NCBI RefSeq assembly: GCF_000003815.2
Contig: NC_049995.1
Span: 18,102,435-18,125,016, forward strand
Direction: 5' to 3'
DNA from: Branchiostoma floridae
Taxonomy: Eukaryota > Chordata > Leptocardii > Amphioxiformes > Branchiostomatidae
DNA length: 22,582 bases
Shown: piece by piece, positions 11,301-17,950 of the stretch
Layout of the letters: every line of letters starts with the position of its first letter
Position numbering within the stretch: the first letter of the stretch is position 1
Notes under the pieces: generated by a model
The model's input: the letters and a program-made list of their open reading frames with translations, nothing else
What the model was told of the DNA's origin: nothing
Databases searched by the model: none
Made by a program: the position numbers and the translations under genes

Positions 11301-11702
11301 ACTTTCTGGTGGAGAAGAATTTTAAAGATTGAACTATGGGTTAGTACTTTTTTGAAGCCTTCATTCAGTGTATTTCAACATGCTTGTCAATGGGCAGCCC
11401 TAACTTCGATGTCTGACCTAAAGGAAAAAGAGGTAAGGATCCGGAAAGACACAGAGTTACCTACTTAGACAACCTACGTAGCGACATCAAGACTGCAAGA
11501 TACTAAAGAGTCACGTACGGAGGGACATGGAGGAGTAAGTGCTTTGGAAGATACATTTCAAATTGATTTGAGCGGGAGCTCGAACTACGTACGTAAATAA
11601 GTTCTCACCTCCGGGATTTGGGGTTGTCCGGCCATAATGAGGGGTTGTCCATCCTGACACCGTTGGCAGGGCCACACACACCGCTACCAGCAACACCAGC
11701 AT
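2181..11702 (-). CDS. SRCR/sushi/ZP-domain transmembrane receptor-like protein (gene span)
   Basis: Multi-exon gene with coding exons at 11609-11702, 10147-10371, 8406-8576 (runs into a gap), 7733-8191, 7180-7509, 6059-6538, 5478-5656, 4717-4992, 3577-3701, 3336-3435, 2816-2996 and 2181-2356. Every visible intron is GT-AG, and phases match across all junctions except the gap. The module exons are phase 1-1 with lengths divisible by three (225, 459, 330, 480), the usual sign of exon-shuffled extracellular domains. Order: signal peptide, sushi-like, SRCR-like (cut), SRCR-like, sushi-like, SRCR-like, ZP-N and ZP-C, tetrabasic site, transmembrane helix, short tail. About 931 residues are visible. 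ZP proteins polymerise or assemble through the ZP module, and SRCR plus ZP is the DMBT1-like layout, so a secretory or epithelial surface role in recognition is inferred. No ligand can be named from sequence. Confidence 0.85.
2816..2996 (-). CDS. Receptor exon 11: end of ZP-C and tetrabasic cleavage site
   Basis: Starts VYLHCKVLLC, the last conserved ZP-C strand with two Cys, followed by two more Cys. Then GRRRRE appears, a good match to a furin-type site of the kind found after ZP domains. Beyond it EVYRLIQGPIVL resembles the hydrophobic external patch that controls ZP assembly; that reading is inferred from the family. Exit is phase 1 at GTGAGC (2815-2810). A direct SEDQ repeat lies near the exon end. 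Confidence 0.87.
3336..3435 (-). CDS. Receptor exon 10: ZP-C, middle
   Basis: Begins with the Cys of the conserved I-x-x-GC motif and continues LPTLQFYPSP and GRFGFQAFAYTSG. The F-x-F-x-A-F pattern is typical of ZP-C. One base completes the Gly codon from exon 9, and exit is phase 0 at GTAAAG (3335-3330). At 100 bases it is the shortest internal exon of the gene. Confidence 0.87.
3577..3701 (-). CDS. Receptor exon 9: ZP-C, first part
   Basis: Begins in phase 0 with IHVQIQVNSNDTDLQVF, then HTCVATPSDDP, the conserved ZP-C strand and its first Cys (C-x-ATPS is a ZP signature). It ends VIIDG, and the next exon completes the Gly codon and supplies the following Cys. Exit is phase 2 at GTCAGT (3576-3571). 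Confidence 0.87.
4000..4530 (+). mobile_element. 3' end of a non-LTR retrotransposon (CR1-like) in intron 8
   Basis: Plus orientation, antisense to the host gene. A frame ending at 4208 contains KLEHRRRAFSSSGAALWNSL followed by PQHIKTARTLATFKNLY. This is the typical extreme C-terminus of CR1-type reverse transcriptase proteins (a WNSLP, then I-x-x-A and FK pattern). A 3'UTR-like stretch follows with a C-run/G-run hairpin around 4440-4460, then AATAAAGAATAAAC and an (ACAA)n tail to about 4530. Only the 3' end is present, so it is a dead 5'-truncated copy. Confidence 0.75.
4717..4992 (-). CDS. Receptor exon 8: end of ZP-N and linker into ZP-C
   Basis: Ninety-two codons, phase 0 at both ends. 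It contains IYRNTLTIG, the usual strand after CGT in ZP-N, and KILLECRLPR with the fourth ZP-N Cys. It then has the EGDFEISIELFRTDSF block and YPVFVELRQ typical of the ZP-N to ZP-C transition. The donor is GTAGGT at 4716-4711. Together with exon 7 it gives the complete four-Cys ZP-N subdomain. Confidence 0.88.
5088..5370 (+). repeat. Intronic segment, copy 1 (interrupted)
   Basis: The blocks CATAAGCTCCCGTTACT at about 5091 and TTTTGTCCGAAGGGAGTGTC at about 5334 match sequences in the neighbouring intron at 5830-5960 in the same order. The copy is split by the non-LTR fragment at 5120-5284. The pair flanks ZP exon 7 on both sides, so it is either a dispersed repeat or a trace of an exon-scale duplication. 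Confidence 0.65.
5120..5284 (+). mobile_element. Short 3' fragment of a non-LTR element with (TAC)n tail, intron 7
   Basis: A plus-strand frame reads LRSKRKLRELRKLAMNMTKW and stops at a TGA near 5238-5240. A short UTR and a (CTA)n tract at about 5266-5284 follow. Basic, Trp-containing C-termini followed by a trinucleotide tail are common in non-LTR elements. The fragment interrupts an older intronic segment (5088-5119 and 5290-5370) that has an uninterrupted relative at 5830-5960, which supports an insertion. Confidence 0.5.
5478..5656 (-). CDS. Receptor exon 7: ZP-N, first part
   Basis: Starts the ZP domain with VHVTCTSNHIEASFPR, the classical VxC start of ZP-N. It carries the first three conserved Cys (VTC, PPC and GECGT, the last being the ZP-N CGT signature). 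Entry is phase 1 (acceptor CTAG at 5657-5660). The exit is phase 0, using GTATCA rather than the overlapping GTGAGG four bases upstream, because only the former keeps the frame into exon 8. Confidence 0.85.
5830..5960 (+). repeat. Intronic segment, copy 2 (uninterrupted)
   Basis: Same order of blocks as at 5088-5370: CATAAGCTCCCATTATTTAC, then TATTGTCCGAAGGTAGTGTC, then a GCATGATGGGACAGG end matching GCATGATAGGACGG in copy 1. It lies in intron 6 directly upstream of ZP exon 7. Confidence 0.65.
6059..6538 (-). CDS. Receptor exon 6: complete SRCR-like module
   Basis: One hundred and sixty residues, phase 1 at both ends. It shares the RLVGGEFYGCVELYDD, QWGPVRGWD and WADLACKSLGFRAG blocks with exon 4, and it also lacks the Cys of the canonical TVCDD. 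The second half (LPQGEWATLHDAI and a Cys-containing tail ending MCVACAGE) is much more diverged from exon 4 than the first half. The donor GTGCGTAC (6058-6051) gives phase 1 entry into the ZP exons, so the ZP domain follows this module directly. Confidence 0.78.
6628..6818. repeat. Inverted repeat around gap 1
   Basis: Left arm 6628-6660 starts TAATCTCCAAGCAGATCGT, and right arm 6789-6818 is its reverse complement with a few differences. The arms face each other across the 100-N gap, as terminal inverted repeats of a short transposon or a palindromic insertion would. The inner 16-mer recurs at 21485-21500 and 22087-22102. No clear target duplication is visible. Confidence 0.6.
6689..6788. other. 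Assembly gap of 100 N in intron 5
   Basis: A second 100-N placeholder gap. It lies between inverted copies of a repeat (6628-6660 and 6789-6818), which probably caused the assembly to break here. Confidence 0.95.
7180..7509 (-). CDS. Receptor exon 5: sushi-like module with low-complexity insert
   Basis: One hundred and ten residues, phase 1 at both ends. The frame of six Cys is the same as in exon 2 (PCGHF, VDCDYSY, GRCAVSC, YYC, PVC) with the closing GTWMGAQPVC. Between the second and third Cys lies an extra stretch of about 33 residues: five Gln, then Gly/Trp/Thr/Pro-rich sequence with two Trp-Trp pairs. Exon 2 has no such insert. The donor is GTGAGGGT at 7179-7172 and the acceptor ACAG at 7510-7513. 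Confidence 0.75.
7733..8191 (-). CDS. Receptor exon 4: complete SRCR-like module
   Basis: A complete 153-residue module, phase 1 at both ends. It starts with the RLVGGEFYGCVELYDD block, then QWGPVRGWD and WADLACRNMGFRGG. These correspond to the canonical SRCR pattern of RLVGG, E-V-Y, QWGTVCDDGWD and VVCRQLGF. The Cys normally present in TVCDD is replaced by Val-Arg, so one canonical disulfide is absent. The second half has a GEGATLHDAI block and four further Cys ending MCLACAGE. It is longer than the usual SRCR of about 100 residues. The donor is GTAAGTAC at 7732-7725 and the acceptor CTCAG at 8192-8196. Confidence 0.75.
8306..8405. other. Assembly gap of 100 N inside exon 3
   Basis: Exactly 100 unknown bases, the usual placeholder for a gap of unknown size. 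At least about 288 bases of coding sequence plus an intron start must be missing, so the true length is larger than shown. Confidence 0.95.
8406..8576 (-). CDS. Receptor exon 3: SRCR-like module, truncated by assembly gap
   Basis: Only the first 57 codons or so are visible: a lead with N-glycosylation sequon DNAT, then VRLVGGEFYGCVELYDD, QWGPVRRWD and YYDRMS. These match the start of the other two SRCR-like exons almost residue for residue. The remaining part, about 96 residues by comparison with exon 4, and the donor site fall in the unresolved bases at 8306-8405. Entry is phase 1 after an acceptor at 8577-8578. Confidence 0.75.
9131..10017. mobile_element. Non-autonomous DNA transposon (MITE) with TTA duplication, intron 2
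   Basis: The ends are inverted repeats of about 34 bases with two mismatches near the tips (TGCCTAGGTTACACATAGCC outward at both ends). The direct repeat TTA lies at 9128-9130 and 10018-10020. A 3-bp TWA duplication is typical of PIF/Harbinger elements. The 887-bp body carries no transposase. Both subterminal regions are packed with variants of GAACACCAGCCGAC, about a dozen on the right between 9740 and 9960, with reverse-complement forms near the left end and in the middle. Confidence 0.8.
10147..10371 (-). CDS. Receptor exon 2: sushi/CCP-like module
   Basis: Seventy-five residues, phase 1 at both ends. Six Cys are arranged as in the second sushi-like exon: Cys-Gly near the start, then VDCDY, a GRCTVTC pair, YYC, and a closing TWLGSEPVC that matches the sushi signature of a Trp before the last Cys. 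The spacing differs from a classical four-Cys CCP, so it is best called sushi-like. The acceptor is at 10372-10373 and the GTAAGG donor at 10146-10141. Confidence 0.75.
10468..11419. repeat. Near-perfect tandem duplication, period 480, in intron 1
   Basis: Two copies of a 472-bp unit at 10468-10939 and 10948-11419 are separated by 8 bases. I find one mismatch (T at 10801, C at 11281). Each copy starts GGGCTGACGTCAGAGTTGCG and ends GATGTCTGACCT. The heptamer CTAAAGG flanks the pair on both sides (10463-10469 and 11418-11424), which might be a target duplication. The unit has no coding signal. The near-identity means a very recent duplication or an assembly artefact. Confidence 0.9.
11609..11702 (-). 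CDS. Receptor exon 1: signal peptide and Thr/Pro linker
   Basis: The start codon at 11702-11700 has G at -3. The first 17 residues (MLVLLVAVCVALPTVSG) are a typical cleavable signal peptide. A short Thr/Pro/Tyr-containing linker follows. The exon ends in phase 1 at a GTGAGAAC donor (11608-11601) and joins the sushi exon to create an Asp codon. No other Met nearby gives a signal sequence, which fixes this start. Confidence 0.85.
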
Positions 11703-11835
11703 CGCAGGAGCAGATTCCGTCGGCAGTGGTGGAGCCGAACAGTCACTTCTCTACTTACGTCCGCAGCAGATTCTCAACAAGACACGAGTGGAACCTTTCT
11801 GGTCCCACAACTGCTGAGAGAACCACGGCCGCAAG

Positions 11836-11843
11836 TTTATATA
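11836..11843 (-). promoter_or_regulatory. TATA box of the receptor gene
   Basis: On the minus strand this reads TATATAAA, followed by C. A start site 25-30 bases downstream would fall near 11806-11812 and leave a 5'UTR of about 105-110 bases before the start codon. Position and match are good, but no initiator element is obvious. Confidence 0.5.
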
Positions 11844-11869
11844 TTCTTAAACTGACGTATTCTTAAACT

Positions 11870-12600
11870 AGGGATGACAAATGACCAACTTTATCAGCTG
11901 ATTAGTAAAGACCCGTTCGCAGTCTTTGTTGTTTTTAATTAGCTCTGCGTCTGATAAACTTGTGTAAGTTCCGCGGGCTGCTCTGTTCCCACGATAGACT
12001 TGTTCAAGCTTATGACTGTAATATTTTACGGATTGTCATCTTCGTAGCTTTGAAGGAATGGGCACGTGACCTTGGTATTATGGAGCACATATCCCAGAGA
12101 CCAGGACTTAGGATGTCAGTCTCCAAGACAGGGACCTCTTGTCATCTTGACGAGACTTAATAACGTCACCAGATGGATGAAATGAACCTGAACAGACTAA
12201 GCGAAGAGAGAAAAACTGTGGTATAAAACATTGCAAAGACGAGTAAAATTTCAGTGGTAGAACATTTGACGATATGATAATAATCGTGACATAATTCCTT
12301 CATAGTTAGTTCTGAGAAGAGTTTGGTGTCTTAGAACATTAGATAATTCTTCTTCAAAACTATTAATTTATTACCTGCTTATGTGTATTCGGCCATTGTT
12401 GCCGTAACAGACAGAAGACAAACAGGCTTGGCACATTTACTTGGTTGAGAGAAGCTTCCGTTTGATACATAATGTAACAATTTTGTGTTAATGTGATACT
12501 TCGTTTTAGAGTTACAGGAGTTATCACGTCGCCTATTTGTTGCCGTTGCCCGGCAAGAGTTTCATCTATGAACATCAGGCTAAAGCATACATGTACAGTG
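11870..12600. other. Intergenic, nothing recognised
   Basis: Upstream of the receptor promoter. I see no coding frame, RNA gene or repeat with defined ends here, apart from a short tandem of ACAGTGTGCT at 12594-12613 on its right edge. Confidence 0.5.
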
Positions 12601-12613
12601 TGCTACAGTGTGC

Positions 12614-13040
12614 TAGGGGTGGGTACCGGTACAGAAAATTCAGGTCCAGGGGATCAGGTCCGGACCTGAACCTGATTCATTATGCTAAAGCTAAAAGCTA
12701 AAGTTGCCATTCATCACATTGTGAGAACTTGTGAATGAACGATACTAAAAACAATGGTCCTTTGCAACGAACAAATCTGTTTTGTGGAGTATTCGACTCC
12801 CACTGGCGTTTCAAAATCCTACAAGGCTAACTTCCTGTACGATTGACTGTAAAACTTGGTAGTAATTACTATAGACTTAACTCTACCTTGCTCTTGTTAT
12901 TTTCCTCAACCGGTAAGCCCACAAACGTTTAAATGTGTGATCATATAATCTGTTCATTTTCAAATAGGTCCAACATCCGGTCCACCAGATTTTTTCAGGT
13001 CCGGTTTTTTGGACCGGTCCAATAAGAAAAACCAGCCCTA
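12614..13040. mobile_element. Possible non-autonomous hAT-like element
   Basis: The left end TAGGGGTGGGTACCGG and the right end, read inward as TAGGGCTGGTTTTTC, form imperfect inverted repeats like those of hAT elements. The interior repeats GGTCC/GGACC-type palindromes (for example AGGTCCGGACCT at 12656-12667) near both ends. The 8-bp flanks CAGTGTGC and TAGTGGAC share only five positions, so the insertion is old or the boundaries are wrong. Confidence 0.4.
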
Positions 13041-13227
13041 TAGTGGACTAAAGTGTGCTACGTTGTGCATTGTGCTACTGAGGACCTTTGTGTCGCCCCC
13101 TCTAGCGAGCGTCATTCTCGCTTCATGTTTTCTGTTGTCAGGAGTCACGTAGTTTATTTTTCAAATCTTTGACTGGTCAAAACCTACAGGTACCTACAGT
13201 ACCTTGGCCGCACCTGGGGCAATTACT

Positions 13228-13345
13228 GTCGTATTGAGGTCACCTGAGTGGCGCCGAATGGCAGCTCGCTCCAGACACTTGCGACAGTCGTATTGAGGTC
13301 ACCTGAGTGGCGCCGAATGGCAGCTCGCTCCAGACCCTTGCGATT
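13228..13345. repeat. Tandem duplication, two 59-bp units
   Basis: Units at 13228-13286 and 13287-13345 both begin GTCGTATTGAGGTCACCTGA and differ at about one internal base (CAGACACTT against CAGACCCTT) plus the last bases. No function is visible. Confidence 0.9.
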
Positions 13346-13410
13346 TAGCCCCGCCTATTGTAAGCTCCTCGCAGTTCAGCCCCTGGCTGCAAAGAGTGAG
13401 TAGTCGGCCC

Positions 13411-13444
13411 ACCCAATAACAATAACAATAACAATAACAACAAC
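13411..13444. repeat. (AATAAC)n microsatellite
   Basis: About five hexamer units of the AATAAC type. Confidence 0.85.
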
Positions 13445-14008
13445 AGATCGACACCCCTACCAGCCTACCCTAATGGTAGATTCCATAACCATCTATGCAT
13501 GGCGGTAAGGGATGGACCTCGGAATCGCTCTTACCTAGCAACGCCTTAGCAACGGGAACATCCGGGTTAGAACAACACAAACCGGATGTAAAAGAGGCTT
13601 GTGGATTTTCGCGCTTTTTTGTTGGTTTAAAATCTTGTGTTAGCCTCCTTCGCGGCCTTTTTGCCGGCGTTTGCGTAATTGGTTGGGGGGGGGGTATATT
13701 CGTTGGCTTCAACATATATATCACTGCCAGGTTTTATGCCGGTAAGGTACTTATGTCTGGGACGAATATACCGGGGTGGTCATGTGCTCTGTTGACTATT
13801 CTTACAGGGTTCAACAATAAAACAAAATACATGGCGTATACCTTTTTAAAGAATATTTAGTAAATTAAAGGGGTTGTAGATCAGCTCATACAGTAAGGAC
13901 CGATGTGTCATGGTGGCCGAGTAATGTATAATAAAAACTAGGTGTAATATTCGTCGATGAATCCATTATCTGAAACGTGCAATGTGACTTCAAACGATGA
14001 ATATACTA
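13445..14008. other. Intergenic, G-run and short hairpin, no supported gene
   Basis: A 121-codon plus-strand frame starting at 13495 crosses a run of ten G (13685-13694) and has no homologous look, so I do not call it. An 11-base inverted repeat (GGTATATTCGT at 13693-13703 and its complement at 13762-13772) could form a stem with a loop of about 58 bases. Confidence 0.5.
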
Positions 14009-14215
14009 CTGTAACTGCATTTAAGTTCGCGGGGATTTAATTTCGCGGTAGCGAGAAAAATGACTTTCGTGGTGGTTATAAGTTCGGGGTAGCACCATGC
14101 GCTGTAGTCTCTTACTGCCATGGAAAAAAGTTCGCGGTATTTTCAAATTTGCGGCGAAACAGCCGCCGCAAAAACCGCGAACATTAAACCACCGCGAAAG
14201 TTTCTGCATTTACAG
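14009..14215. mobile_element. Palindromic MITE with TA duplication (Tc1/mariner-like)
   Basis: A 207-bp element whose ends are inverted repeats over roughly 45 bases (CTGTAACTGCATTTAAG on the left; the right end read inward is CTGTAAATGCAGAAACTT). Both arms continue with TTCGCGG motifs. TA lies at both flanks (14007-14008 and 14216-14217), the duplication expected for Tc1/mariner-type MITEs. The internal TTCGCGGT repeats are why long spurious frames appear here. Confidence 0.75.
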
Positions 14216-14498
14216 TATAACTTCGTATTGTAGTTCCCGTGTCTAGTTTGGACATGCAGCCACTAGTATCTACTGTCGTCATCTCGAAACGTTTGCGGAC
14301 ATGAAAGTTACCAAAACAGCCCGGTCTGCCGTAAGACGATGACAAAGACGTGATGCGTTTGTCTACCGGTCTTCTGGACTGTTTCAAATTAAAGCAGATC
14401 AATAGCCCCTGATATTTACATCCGGCTATGAAGCATAAACACAATAATGAAAATGTGAGATGGAATCTTTGCTCTGTTTGATTTTAAAACTGGAAGAT

Positions 14499-15790
14499 GC
14501 GGATATTGAAACAGTAGTCCTTGAAAAGGACATCAGATACGGTGTCGGAATCGATACAGTAGCTCACTGTTTAATTGCTTCTCGGGAAGCCCAAGGACTT
14601 TGTAATACACGCCATGCGCAGATCCTTGTTTACAGCACGACAAGCTCTCCACGATTACTATTAACAGGGAGGCACGAAGAAAGCGAGACAACTCGGCACA
14701 AGACGAGCCCTCAACGTCCGTAACTTAGCCTAATGTCAAGTAAGGTAATAACTATAACTTAAACGGATATACCGACTCTGTGTGCATCACTGTGTACTGA
14801 CGAAGGCGTGATGCCTGTGTCTACCACAGCTAGCCCCCGATCTTTACTGGACGGTGCGGATATTAAAACAGTAGTCCTTGAAAAGGACACCAGATACGGT
14901 GTCGGAATCGATATTTTGCGTAATGAGCTATTCACATTTCTCGAATTCAGTACAGCAAATTTCAAGAGACTCGATGCTACAGACAGATTTGTATATATAT
15001 TTGGATGCCACAACTCCATAATGCAAAGATAGGCAAATACATCAAAGACTGCTTTGCTATCATAAAGAGTAATGAAACTCATGTATAGCCCAACTGGATT
15101 GTAACACTATATCAAAGACTTGTGTTAGCCCTTCTTGTTATGATAATTAGGATATTAAGTCTTATTCTATACGCCTATTTTGTACTTTGTGTAACAGTCG
15201 TTGCCATACATTGTACCATGTACAAATGTTGAGCAATAAAGTTCATCTTTATTTCATCGATTTAGTAGCTCACAAACAAACAAACAATTGCTTCTCATGA
15301 AGCACAAAGACTTTGTGATACACGACATGCGCACATCCTTGTTTACAGCACGACGAACTCTCCACGATTACTATTAACAGGGAGGCACGAAGAAAGCGAG
15401 ACAACTCGGCACAAGACGAGCCCTCAACGTCCGTAACTTAGCCTAATGTCAAGTAAGGTAATAACTATAACTTAAACGGATATACCGACTCTGCGTGCAT
15501 CACTGTGTACTGACGAAGCCGTGATGCCTGTGTCTACCACAGCTAGCCCCCGATATTTACTGGACGGTGCGGATATTAAAACAGTAGTCCTTGAAAAGAT
15601 CAGATACGGGGTGGGAATCGATACAGTAGCTCACTGTTTAATTGCTTCTCAGGAAGGACAAAGACTTTGTGATCCACGCCATGCGTGGCATGGAGAGAAA
15701 CTACCCGGTACAAGAAGAGCTCGGCCTGGTATCAAATATGGTGATAAGTAATAAACGGATATACCGACTCTGCGAGCATCACTGTTAACT
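14499..15790. repeat. Tandem array, 357-bp period, three units
   Basis: Units begin at GCGGATATT at 14499, 14856 and 15569. Unit 1 is complete (357 bp). Unit 2 is split by an inserted fragment of about 350 bases. Unit 3 diverges and ends near 15790 after AACGGATATACCGACTCTGC. Conserved blocks include ACAGTAGTCCTTGAAAAG, GGCACGAAGAAAGCGAGAC and GTGATGCCTGTGTCTACC. A weak relative of the last block occurs at about 14350-14385, so the array may once have been longer. No complete coding frame runs through it. Confidence 0.85.
14915..15262 (+). mobile_element. Non-LTR retrotransposon 3' fragment inserted in the array
   Basis: Interrupts array unit 2 just after an ATCGAT, and ATCGAT recurs at its far end (about 15257-15262), possibly a target duplication. 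The frame FLEFSTANFKRLDATDRFVY resembles the C-terminal end of some non-LTR reverse transcriptases. It meets a stop after MQR, while the sequence IGKYIKDCFAIIKSNE continues in another frame, so it is frameshifted. A UTR with CAATAAAG near 15234 and an (AAAC)n tract follow. Confidence 0.5.
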
Positions 15791-16490
15791 GAAAACAACA
15801 AACAAACAAACAAACAAACAGCACGGACAGACATGAAGAGAAAAACTTCTCCGGGTCACATAAACTCGACACCTCTGATAGTATAATGTCGCCCGTTGCA
15901 ATAGTGTAATGATTCGAAGCTATCACGCAGATACCACAAAAATATTCACGATTAAACATATATGGTCATCCTCTATACGTGGTCATCTTAACATAAAGTG
16001 GTCACCCCAAAATACAGGCATGGTCACCCGGACATAAAAGCTAAGCCGGTAGCCGTACCTGCCCCTACCATGTAATAATAACGTATACAATGATGACCAC
16101 TCCGACAAATATGGTCACCCGAATTGTTTTACTCAAATTCGCAGACACACCAATCATGCGAAAAAATGCCCCAGACGTCAGGCATCATTTTTTTTCTACT
16201 TCTACGTCAAACGTGTCAGTCTTAGACCAAAAACGCCTTGCTGAAAAACGTCCAGCCAACTCCAAGATAAAGGCATTAAAGTTTCGTCCATGTTACATCA
16301 GTGGTTACTAATACCGGTCACTAATATGTGGCGTATTAAAGACATGACAAAGTTTTCCCGGTTGTTATGACTGTATTTACAACGTGTGAGACGGAGTTGT
16401 ACATCCGGGACATGCCGCGTCTTTCTGACAAATATGGCAGCCCCCCCCCCCCTTTTGTAGGTGTTTTGAGGTGTTACTTTGTTTTCCTAA
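15791..16490. other. Intergenic, (AAAC)n tract and TGGTCA cluster
   Basis: An (AAAC)n microsatellite lies at 15796-15820. TGGTCAY motifs occur at 15963, 15980, 15999, 16021 and 16112, with TGACCA (the reverse complement) at 16094. A C-run occupies 16440-16452. No gene is supported. Confidence 0.5.
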
Positions 16491-16492
16491 TA

Positions 16493-16716
16493 CCCCTGTC
16501 ACAGTTGTCGAAAATCGATCGGACGACGATCCTGTGGTAGTCGCTCGAGCCTCGCTTAAAATAAATCATAATAGCTTTATTGTACAAGGTACAAAATATG
16601 ACTGATATGTAACAGGGACGGTTTTCAGGTGAAAAATACGCGCAACCCTCTGTCGATCTTAGATATAACCAATCTTCCATCGATACGCCCGAAGATCATG
16701 GATAATGTGACAGGGG
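16493..16716. mobile_element. MITE with CCCCTGTCACA inverted ends
   Basis: A 224-bp element bounded by CCCCTGTCACA on the left and its reverse complement on the right, with TA at both flanks (16491-16492 and 16717-16718). Its right half matches, in reverse complement, the sequence at 17414-17550. An AATAAA-like 3' end in reverse orientation lies inside at about 16557-16590. Confidence 0.65.
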
Positions 16717-16952
16717 TATAACAGCCCTTGCGGATAAGATGCAAGAATTACTTAGACCGACTTAAATGCACGAGAGGATATTGATGCATGCGTAGTGTAC
16801 TCATGCTCACTAGCTATAGCAGGATGTGACAACACTGGCATTGTTGTCGTTTAAACACAGAGAAACATTTGAGAGAAGCTAAAAGTCTAGAATTTAGCAG
16901 AAATGTTCTGTAAATTGTAGGAAGGTGGCCAGGCAGATCTGCCGGTGGCATA

Positions 16953-17281
16953 ATACCCCCCTCACATTAGGCGAAAATTGATCGGGAGACTAGTCTATGA
17001 GCTCTAAATGACATTTCTGTGAGGAAGACGTCCGGTGTTCTCACGATCATCTTGCGATTTTTAGGGATCGCCGGCGATTTTCAGGGGTCGTACGACGGTC
17101 GCGGTGCAGCAAAACATGTTCTTAACATAAGCAACAAGTCGCAAGAGCTCTCTGAGGTCGTAGAGATTGTTACCGGGTCGCAGATCGTGCGTGCAAGTCG
17201 TGCGTACCTCGCAATGGCCGTCCGTCAATCCAGCACAGACCTAGTTATTAATCATCGAGCGCAAATCGGATTACGAACGCT
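16953..17281. mobile_element. Possible related repeat with 9-bp direct flanks
   Basis: Starts ATACCCCCCTCACATTAGG, similar to the start of the 16493 element, and has a body rich in GATCG and GTCG words. GGTGGCATA occurs at 16944-16952 and at 17282-17290, which would fit a 9-bp target duplication. No matching inverted end was found, so the type is open. Confidence 0.4.
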
Positions 17282-17413
17282 GGTGGCATAGAGAGTTAAG
17301 CTTGCCAAGGAGTGTTCTGGTGAATGTCGAATGAAGGGATCCGCCGTCACTCAAAACAGGGAGGAGCATTTCTATTCCACACTGGTGTTGCTGCAAGATT
17401 CGTGGTGCTAATA

Positions 17414-17550
17414 CCCCTGTCACATTATCCACGATCTTGGCGTATCGATGGGAGATTGGCCATTCGCCAGATCGACAGAGGGTTGCACGCATTTTTCACC
17501 TGAAAACCGTCCCTATCACATATAAGCCAGACTTTGTAACATGTACAATT
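17414..17550. mobile_element. Second partial copy of the 16493 element, opposite orientation
   Basis: CCCCTGTCACATTATCCA, then GTATCGATGGGAGATTGG, then ATCGACAGAGGGTTGC and TTTTTCACCTGAAAACCGTC match the reverse complement of 16590-16716 in the same order. TA precedes it at 17412-17413. The other end is missing or degraded. Confidence 0.7.
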
Positions 17551-17716
17551 CTGTATCTGTATCTATATAGCCGGTATAACCGCACTTCGGCGTAACACAC
17601 TGGCTGCAATTATTATATAACAGTTATTGTTATAAGTGAGGCTCGGTTTCTTTTCTTATTTGTGATTTCCACATTTTTTGGAGAGCGTGTATGGCACTCC
17701 ATGCTTGACCATGCGT

Positions 17717-17750
17717 GACACACACACACACACACGCGCGACATAGCTAT

Positions 17751-17804
<54 letters not shown>

Positions 17805-17900
17805 CACACACAAAACGATAGAAGGACAAAAAGGGAAACACACAGAAATACAAAGAGAACAACGCACACGCGCACAGAAATACACACACAAACGGACGAA
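17717..17900. repeat. (CA)n and (GA)n microsatellite
   Basis: A CA tract at about 17719-17735, then a pure GA tract at about 17753-17801, then interrupted ACAC repeats to about 17895. Open frames on both strands here are low-complexity artefacts. Confidence 0.9.
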
Positions 17901-17950
17901 AGCATGTGCACACACGGATGCACACGATTATCTGCGCCATACCTGCACAT

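Noticed and set aside
13495-13860. 121-codon plus-strand frame with hydrophobic stretches
   Set aside because: It crosses a ten-G run and a hairpin repeat, has no splice or promoter context, and shows no recognisable domain.
14790-14830. Hammerhead-ribozyme-like core (CTGACGA followed by a GGC/GCC hairpin) in the 357-bp tandem unit
   Set aside because: Tandem units of this size sometimes carry hammerheads, but the required GAAA after the second stem is absent in all units.
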